DNA from: Alphaproteobacteria bacterium UBA998
GTDB lineage: Bacteria; Pseudomonadota; Alphaproteobacteria; Rickettsiales; UBA998
DNA: 9,084 bases
Direction: 5' to 3'
Assembly: GCA_002291925.1 (NCBI GenBank)
Contig: DBAY01000044.1
Coordinates: 1-9,084 of the forward strand
Shown: positions 4,911-9,084 of the stretch, piece by piece
Layout: every line of letters starts with the position of its first letter
How positions within the stretch are numbered: the stretch's first letter is position 1
Notes under the pieces: model-generated
Databases searched by the model: none
What the model was told of the DNA's origin: nothing
Seen by the model: only the letters and a program-made list of their open reading frames with translations
Position numbers and translations under genes: made by a program

Positions 4911-6686
4911 CGGCCCAAGCACCAGTTCGTTATGGGCGGCGCCGGCGGGGATCATGGGGTAGACGTTCTCGTTCTGGTCGACCACCATATCCAGGATGAC
5001 CGGGCCGTCATGGTCCAGCATCTGGCGGAGGTAATCGTCCACGTCGGCCACCTTCTCGCAGCGCAGGCCTTTCATGCCGAAGCATTCGGCGAGCTTCACG
5101 AAATCGGGCAGGGAATCCATGTAGGATTCGGAATAGCGGCAGCCATGGAACATCTGCTGCCACTGGCGCACCATGCCCATGTAGCGGTTGTTGAGGATGA
5201 GGATCTTCACCGGCAGGCGGTACTGCACGGCGGTGGAGAGCTCCTGCATGTTCATCATGAAGCTGGCCTCGCCGCTGACGCAGACGACCGTCTCGCCCGG
5301 ATGCGCGATCTGCACGCCGATGGCGGAGGGGAAGCCGTAGCCCATGGTGCCGAGGCCGCCGGAGGACATCCAGCGGTTCGGCTTATCATAGGTGATGAAC
5401 TGGCAGGCCCACATCTGGTGCTGGCCGACATCGGTGGTGATGTAGAAATCCTGGCCCTTCAGCAGGGTATTCAGACGGTCGAGCGCGTACTGGGGCTTGA
5501 TCTCCGCCATTTCATTGGTGAAATCCTGCTTGTAGGAGAAGCTCTTGCGGGCGCGCCACATCTCGATCTGCTTCCACCAGGCTTCCTGCGCGGCGGCGTC
5601 GGGCTTGGCCTTCTTTTCCTTCCACAGGCGCAGCATGGCGGCGACCGCCAGCCCGGCATCGCCGATGATGGGGATATCCACCCGCACGTTCTTGTTGATG
5701 GAGGAGGGGTCGATATCGACGTGAATCTTGCGCGAATGGGGCGAGAAGCCGTCGAGCCGGCCCGTCACGCGGTCATCGAAGCGCGCGCCGATATTGATCA
5801 TCACGTCGCACTCGGCCATCGCCATGTTGGCTTCGAGCGAGCCGTGCATGCCGAGCATGCCGAGGAATTGCGGGTCGGAGCCGGGGAAGGCACCGAGGCC
5901 CATGAAAGTGGTGGTGCAGGGATAGCCCGTCTCGCGCACCAGTTGGGTGAGGGTGGCACAGGCTTCCGGCCCTGCATTGATGACGCCGCCGCCGACATAG
6001 AACACCGGCTTCTTGGCCGAGGCCATCAGCGCGACGGCTTTCTCGATCTGGCTTAAGTCCGGCTCGCGCTTGGGCTGGTAGGAGGGGCGGGAGTAGGTTT
6101 CCTTGGGGAAGTAGGTCCCCTTCTGGTTCATGATGTCCTTCGGGATATCAACGACGACCGGGCCGGGGCGGCCAGTGGTGGCAACATGGAAGGCCTCATG
6201 GATGATGCGGCCCAGCTCGTCGATGGAGCGCACGAGGTAGTTGTGCTTGGAGCAGGCGCGGGTGATGCCGGTGGTGTCGGCTTCCTGAAACGCGTCCGAG
6301 CCGATGAGGTGCGAGGGCACCTGGCCGGTGATGACGACCATCGGGATGGAGTCCATGTAGGCGTCCATGATGCCGGTGACGGCATTGGTCGCGCCGGGGC
6401 CGGAGGTCACAAGCACGACGCCCGGCTTACCGGTGGAGCGGGCATAGCCCTCGGCGGCGTGGGTGGCCGCCTGCTCATGGCGCACGAGGAAGTGGCGCAC
6501 CGCGTTCTGCTTGAACAGCGCGTCATAGACCGGCAGCACCGCCCCGCCGGGATAGCCGAAGATGGTATCCACCTCATGATCCGCCATGGCGCGAAGTAAG
6601 ATTTCCGTACCGGAAATCTGCTCCGTCTGCGGAGTTGGGGTGGCGGGGGCCGCCGCACGGGCGGAGTAAGGGGCTGCCGGGGTCAT
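4872..6686 (-). CDS. ilvB: acetolactate synthase, large (catalytic) subunit
   Basis: 604 residues, a usual length for AHAS. The enzyme condenses two pyruvates to acetolactate, or pyruvate with 2-ketobutyrate, using thiamine diphosphate, Mg2+ and FAD. The thiamine-activating glutamate is E71 in VRHEQAATHAAEGYARSTG. The N-terminal domain has FGYPGGAVLPVYDAL and TSGPGATN. The middle FAD-associated domain has IGARFDDRVTGR and VDIDPSSINKN. The C-terminal thiamine-binding domain has GLGTMGYGFPSAIG and SGEASFMMNMQE (471-482) ending in LNN (498-500), then YMGMVRQWQ. The Mg2+-binding GDG/GDA motif is GEA here (E473). The first 23 residues are Ala/Pro-rich and probably disordered, and the ATG at 6686 lacks a clear Shine-Dalgarno. 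A good promoter lies 35 bases upstream with a leader too short for attenuation. ilvN is not adjacent. Confidence 0.96.
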   Translation of the reverse strand: MTPAAPYSARAAAPATPTPQTEQISGTEILLRAMADHEVDTIFGYPGGAVLPVYDALFKQNAVRHFLVRHEQAATHAAEGYARSTGKPGVVLVTSGPGATNAVTGIMDAYMDSIPMVVITGQVPSHLIGSDAFQEADTTGITRACSKHNYLVRSIDELGRIIHEAFHVATTGRPGPVVVDIPKDIMNQKGTYFPKETYSRPSYQPKREPDLSQIEKAVALMASAKKPVFYVGGGVINAGPEACATLTQLVRETGYPCTTTFMGLGAFPGSDPQFLGMLGMHGSLEANMAMAECDVMINIGARFDDRVTGRLDGFSPHSRKIHVDIDPSSINKNVRVDIPIIGDAGLAVAAMLRLWKEKKAKPDAAAQEAWWKQIEMWRARKSFSYKQDFTNEMAEIKPQYALDRLNTLLKGQDFYITTDVGQHQMWACQFITYDKPNRWMSSGGLGTMGYGFPSAIGVQIAHPGETVVCVSGEASFMMNMQELSTAVQYRLPVKILILNNRYMGMVRQWQQMFHGCRYSESYMDSLPDFVKLAECFGMKGLRCEKVADVDDYLRQMLDHDGPVILDMVVDQNENVYPMIPAGAAHNELVLGPEEKVGPLDKNQV

Positions 6687-6720
6687 GTTTTATAGTTCGT
6701 TGATGAAATAAAGGTCGCAG

Positions 6721-6749
6721 ATTGTCGCGGAATTTAGCCTTCCGGTCAA
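6721..6749 (-). promoter_or_regulatory. sigma-70-type promoter for ilvB
   Basis: On the minus strand, TTGACC (6744-6749, 5 of 6) and GACAAT (6721-6726, 4 of 6) are separated by 17 bases. A start near 6714 would give a leader of about 28 bases, with no room for a leader peptide. A GANTC site (6764-6768), the target of the CcrM methylase in many alphaproteobacteria, lies just upstream. Confidence 0.6.
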
Positions 6750-6768
6750 TGGCTTTTGCGCTTGAATC

Positions 6769-6795
6769 GGCGGGATTTTCCGCCTTTTTGGGCGG
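6769..6795 (-). repeat. two mutually exclusive GC hairpins after the NUDIX gene
   Basis: GGCGG (6769-6773), CCGCC (6780-6784) and GGCGG (6791-6795) follow one another with 6-base loops, so the middle arm can pair with either side. The element begins 3 bases after the NUDIX stop and ends about 20 bases before the ilvB -35 box. No U-run follows on the minus strand, so it is not a classical terminator. It may stabilise or end the NUDIX message. Confidence 0.4.
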
Positions 6796-6797
6796 CC

Positions 6798-7655
6798 TCA
6801 GGCGGGCTCCAGCACCACCGGTTCGTCCTCGCAGGCATCGAGCAGGGCCTTGGCATCCTGAGCGACCATCAGCACGGCGTCGAGCATGCCGCCATAGCGG
6901 CGGGTGCCGAGCATGGAGACGCGGTATTTTTCCTCCGGCCGGTCCTGCGTGGCCTGGGCAGCCTCGGTCACGCGCTGGGTATAGTCTTCCAGTGTCAGCA
7001 ATTCCGCGCCTTCGCGGAAATAATGCAAGGGGTTGACCTTGTCATCGAATTTCAGCCCCTCCTCGTCACTGATGAAGCCTGCGTCCTCCAGTTCTTGACG
7101 AAGCCGGGAGAGCGCCTCCTGCCAGCGCTCGCGATGGCGCGGCTCCTCCATGTAGGTGCGAAACTGCGCCTCCGTTTCGACCCTCAGGGGGAAGCCCTCA
7201 TCGTGCAGGCGGCTGATGAGCCGTGCGAAGGGCGGAAGCCCCTGCCCGGCGGCGAGGCGCTCCACCGGCGCGTCCGCCTCCTGCGCGCCTTTCAGAAAGG
7301 GCGCGAGATCGCTGATATGGCGCACGATAATGATGTCCAGATGCAGCGCGGCTGGCCTGTCGCGGTCATCAGCGAAGGTGAAAGGCGGCAGGTCGCTGAG
7401 GCGGGCGAGGATTTCCGCGCGTCCATACGCCCCTTTACGCACCGGGTGACCGGGCGGCAGGGCGAGCAGTCCCGCATCGATGCCGGTTTCCTCGCGGAAT
7501 TCCGCATTGGCCGTGCGGTCGGCGGACTGGGCATCGCCCTTGGCCACCGTGAAGGCCTTCTCATCCGCATGGTGGCGGCCCTCGGTGTAGGGAGCCACCA
7601 GATAGGCGCGGCCCTCTTCGCGGCCCAGCATGAGCATGCCGTATTTTTCATTCAT
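6798..7655 (-). CDS. NUDIX-family protein with long C-terminal extension
   Basis: 285 residues. Residues about 5-130 fit a NUDIX fold. An opening strand (YGMLMLGREEGRAYLVAPY) is followed by a NUDIX box at about 40-59 ending in the characteristic AEFREETGI. This family hydrolyses compounds with a nucleoside diphosphate linked to another group, using Mg2+ held by the REUxEE glutamates. The glutamates of the EFREET part are present. The first half of the box is about three residues shorter than the standard G-x5-E spacing and has Gln or Asp instead of the first Glu, so activity is not certain. The remaining ~150 residues are charged and helical (RHRERWQEALSRLRQELEDAG), with no family I can name. 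No strong Shine-Dalgarno precedes the ATG at 7655, and M7 is an alternative start. Substrate unknown. Confidence 0.78.
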   Translation of the reverse strand: MNEKYGMLMLGREEGRAYLVAPYTEGRHHADEKAFTVAKGDAQSADRTANAEFREETGIDAGLLALPPGHPVRKGAYGRAEILARLSDLPPFTFADDRDRPAALHLDIIIVRHISDLAPFLKGAQEADAPVERLAAGQGLPPFARLISRLHDEGFPLRVETEAQFRTYMEEPRHRERWQEALSRLRQELEDAGFISDEEGLKFDDKVNPLHYFREGAELLTLEDYTQRVTEAAQATQDRPEEKYRVSMLGTRRYGGMLDAVLMVAQDAKALLDACEDEPVVLEPA

Positions 7656-7728
7656 TCTGGTAGGATGAGGCGCGGCAGATAAAAGAGCGAGAGGCGGGAC
7701 AAAACATTTTTTTGTAATTCGCAGTCGC

Positions 7729-8244
7729 TTAGAAGAATTGCCTCGCAGCGCCTTTAGCTAAGTAACCGAGGCAGGCGATAAGTGCCAGAATACAAATAAA
7801 CCTTTTGTAAGATGAAGAAGGAAGAAAATCACTTAATTGAAGAGGGGCATTCTGTCTTGGTGTACGCAGGGCGTTGGCAAGCACCATGCGAGCTAATGAC
7901 GCATTGTCATCGTTTGTAAGGGTTAGAAACTCTTTTTGTGTCGCAAATTCTGAGAAGGCTTGATTGTCGCCCAGCGAGAAACCCTCGGCTTGTAAAAACT
8001 CTTTCAGAGCATCGGCGGTTGATTCGGACGGCAGCATGCCCTCGCGGTGAACTTCCTCCATGCGGATTTGTATCTGATTCCCGTGCTTTTCAAAGGGAAT
8101 GTTTTGCTCCTCACAATACTGAAGCAGGCGCTCATAAAATCTTTCACCGCCCGGAACCGCTTGATGAGAAAAGCTCATATTTGTCTTGCTTAGGGCGGGC
8201 ATATTCAATGTGTGTTCAAAGCGAAAAGTCTTTGACTCTTTCAT
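7729..8244 (-). CDS. hypothetical tail-anchored membrane protein
   Basis: 171 residues from the ATG at 8244. I prefer this start because GGAGGT (8249-8254) lies 5 bases upstream. A GTG at 8250 is in frame but overlaps that Shine-Dalgarno. Residues 1 to about 140 are soluble, charged and without a family I know (GGERFYERLLQYCEEQNIPFEKHGN may form a helix-turn-strand unit). Near the end, FICILALIACLGYLA is a single hydrophobic segment followed by KGAARQFF, so the protein is probably anchored by its C-terminus with the bulk in the cytoplasm. The gene is AT-richer than ilvB, M20 and NUDIX (many AAA, GAA, TTT and AAT codons) and has AT-rich flanks, which suggests recent acquisition or weak selection. 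It lies 73 bases upstream of the NUDIX gene on the same strand. Function unknown. Confidence 0.65.
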   Translation of the reverse strand: MKESKTFRFEHTLNMPALSKTNMSFSHQAVPGGERFYERLLQYCEEQNIPFEKHGNQIQIRMEEVHREGMLPSESTADALKEFLQAEGFSLGDNQAFSEFATQKEFLTLTNDDNASLARMVLANALRTPRQNAPLQLSDFLPSSSYKRFICILALIACLGYLAKGAARQFF

Positions 8245-8248
8245 GCGC

Positions 8249-8254
8249 ACCTCC
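8249..8254 (-). promoter_or_regulatory. strong ribosome binding site
   Basis: GGAGGT on the minus strand ends 4 bases before the ATG at 8244 and decides that start over the GTG at 8250. It stands out because most other genes in the window lack an obvious Shine-Dalgarno. Confidence 0.75.
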
Positions 8255-8434
8255 GCGATTTCAAAGAAGAAACCCTAATTGTAAGGCAGGACTTTATTGA
8301 AGTGTGAGGCAAGTGAACTAAAGAATAGTTAACGAATCACAAATAAAGTCACTCCAAAGATTTGCAGGTTGCAGATGCAGTGTATCAAGTAAGGAACTCG
8401 TGCTGAATAAAAGGAGAAAAATTAGCAGCTAAAG

Positions 8435-8471
8435 ACAAAAACAAAACCTCCGCCTGCTAAACAGGCGGAGG
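8435..8471 (-). terminator. rho-independent terminator of the DUF378 gene
   Basis: CCTCCGCCTG (8447-8456) and CAGGCGGAGG (8462-8471) form a perfect 10-bp GC-rich stem with a 5-base loop. On the minus strand the stem is followed by TTTTGTTTTTG, a typical U-run. It lies 25 bases after the DUF378 stop codon. The spacer from here to the next start (8255-8434) is AT-rich, and I find no gene or convincing promoter in it. Confidence 0.93.
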
Positions 8472-8496
8472 CTCGTAGTACGCTAGGCGCGGATCG

Positions 8497-8694
8497 TTAT
8501 TGCGCGTTCAGGTGCGACCGCAGGATCGGGGACACGTAATAGATCGTGGCCAACCCAATCACGAGGTTAAGGACGGTCATGTGCACGCCCACGCCAAGGA
8601 CGCCGCCCAGCACATTAACGCCCACGGCCGACAGTACGGCATGAATGCCACCGACGACGACCAGCAACAGCGCGATGAGATGAATCAGTTTCAT
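8497..8694 (-). CDS. small two-helix membrane protein, DUF378 type
   Basis: 65 residues from the ATG at 8694, chosen because GAGGAG (8705-8710) precedes it. An in-frame GTG at 8733 would add 13 residues that do not look like the family. Two hydrophobic segments are visible, LIHLIALLLVVVGGIHAVLS (about 3-22) and VHMTVLNLVIGLATIYYVS (about 37-55), joined by a glycine/valine-rich loop. The layout of MKxIxLIALxLxxxGG at the start and NxVIGLAxIYY near the end matches small DUF378 membrane proteins. Their function is not known to me. It forms its own unit, bounded by the terminator at 8435-8471 downstream and the petC terminator upstream. Its leader region contains two inverted repeats. Confidence 0.8.
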   Translation of the reverse strand: MKLIHLIALLLVVVGGIHAVLSAVGVNVLGGVLGVGVHMTVLNLVIGLATIYYVSPILRSHLNAQ

Positions 8695-8755
8695 TGCTAC
8701 TTCACTCCTCAAATGTGGAACATGATTGCCCACGCTTTATTTGTACCACAAAAAA

Positions 8756-8772
8756 TTAACAAAATCAGTTAA
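8756..8772. repeat. inverted repeat TTAAC-N7-GTTAA
   Basis: TTAAC (8756-8760) and GTTAA (8768-8772) form a 5-bp inverted repeat in the leader of the DUF378 gene. It resembles an operator in size. The half sites are inverted, and TTAA-to-TTAA spacing is 9, so it is not a standard CtrA box. Confidence 0.35.
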
Positions 8773-8781
8773 ATAGCATGA

Positions 8782-8808
8782 TGCATTGCAATATAGGCGT
8801 GCAATGCA
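8782..8808. repeat. perfect 9-bp inverted repeat upstream of the DUF378 gene
   Basis: TGCATTGCA (8782-8790) and TGCAATGCA (8800-8808) are exact reverse complements separated by 9 bases. No U-run follows on either strand, so a terminator is unlikely. The element lies between the petC terminator and the DUF378 start, where an operator or an RNA hairpin in the leader would be expected. The rest of 8734-8873 is AT-rich with no gene I can support. Confidence 0.6.
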
Positions 8809-8873
8809 CCATCTATTACTGGTGTAGAATTGAGGGAATACTTCTATTAAATGAAAATATAGAAACAACTAAC

Positions 8874-8905
8874 AAAAAAGGTCGGGATGCATCCCGACCT
8901 TTTTA
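8874..8905 (-). terminator. palindromic terminator of the petC operon
   Basis: GGTCGGGA (8880-8887) pairs with TCCCGACC (8892-8899) around a TGCA loop. Six A on the left and five T on the right make it an intrinsic terminator on both strands. It lies 20 bases after the petC stop codon. Confidence 0.92.
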
Positions 8906-8925
8906 TGCGTTTTCCAGTAAACGAA

Positions 8926-9084
8926 TCAGTGTTTTTGCTCGTCTTTCGCTTTTTTGGCGGCTTTGATGGCGCCGGGCACCGTGTAGGGGCTATTCGGGTT
9001 GTCGAGGTTCCCCCAGACGCGCTTCTTGGCGAAGTAGAAGAAGACGGTCATGAAGGCGAGGAAGATCATCACCTTCACGCCCAT
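8926..9084 (-). CDS. petC: cytochrome c1, C-terminal part (runs off the window)
   Basis: Only the last 52 residues are inside the window. MGVKVMIFLAFMTVFFYFAKKRVW is the C-terminal membrane anchor of cytochrome c1. In this family a GxKVxIFL hydrophobic helix ends in a (K/R)-(K/R)-x-x-W motif. Cytochrome c1 is the haem-c subunit of the bc1 complex (ubiquinol to cytochrome c) and has its haem domain in the periplasm and its C-terminus in the cytoplasm. The haem motif lies outside the window. After the usual end near the Trp, 28 residues follow (GNLDNPNSPYTVPG, then a Lys/Ala-rich tail ending DEQKH), longer than the few residues usual here. It is probably the last gene of the petABC operon, since a terminator follows. 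The ATG at 9084 is internal to the gene, not its start. Confidence 0.75.
   Translation of the reverse strand: MGVKVMIFLAFMTVFFYFAKKRVWGNLDNPNSPYTVPGAIKAAKKAKDEQKH

Noticed and set aside
4932..6056. Long plus-strand open frame (374 codons) opposite ilvB
   Set aside because: Its product is rich in His, Gly and Val with no motifs, as expected for the shadow of a GC-rich gene. The ilvB reading is certain.
6756..7682. Plus-strand open frame of 308 codons opposite the NUDIX gene
   Set aside because: The minus frame has a recognisable NUDIX motif and tidy spacing. The plus frame has no motif and spans the ilvB promoter.
7703..7720. ACAAAA/TTTTGT hairpin between the tail-anchored protein and NUDIX genes
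   Set aside because: All-AT short stem, unlikely to fold or terminate.
8778..8966. Small plus-strand frame near the right end
   Set aside because: It runs through the inverted repeat, the terminator and the petC 3' end, with no ribosome binding site.

Overview
The window looks like a chromosomal segment of an alphaproteobacterium. The evidence is an alphaproteobacterial-type acetolactate synthase, the 3' end of a cytochrome c1 gene, a perfect match to the CtrA cell-cycle regulator box, and GC-rich genes separated by AT-rich spacers. I cannot fix the genus. All genes but one read on the minus strand.

Layout from right to left, the direction of most transcription. At the right edge is the 3' end of a cytochrome c1 gene (petC), closed by a near-perfect palindromic terminator. 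Next come a tiny two-helix membrane protein of DUF378 type with its own strong terminator, an AT-richer orphan gene for a probable tail-anchored membrane protein, and a NUDIX-family protein. Then comes the acetolactate synthase large subunit (ilvB) behind a good sigma-70-type promoter, and a large M20-family metallopeptidase with its own promoter. After that are a class I SAM-dependent methyltransferase, an uncharacterised helical protein with a faint flagellin-like look, and the only plus-strand gene, a hypothetical protein behind a CtrA-box promoter. Last come the acetolactate synthase regulatory subunit (ilvN) and, overlapping its stop codon, the start of a GNAT acetyltransferase frame that stops after 56 codons.

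The two acetolactate synthase subunits are normally neighbours. Here about 4.2 kb and four genes, one of them antisense, separate them, so they cannot share a simple transcript. The last 13 codons of ilvB recur, diverged (33 of 39 bases), just downstream of the M20 gene. M20 is therefore bracketed by two copies of the ilvB 3' end, which looks like a scar of insertion or duplication at the end of ilvB.

I see no CRISPR array, transposase, integrase, tRNA or rRNA, and no recognisable defence or secretion system. Most of the window is ordinary metabolism. The points most worth a second look are the ilvB-tail scar, the CtrA promoter in front of an orphan gene, and the inverted repeats around the DUF378 gene.
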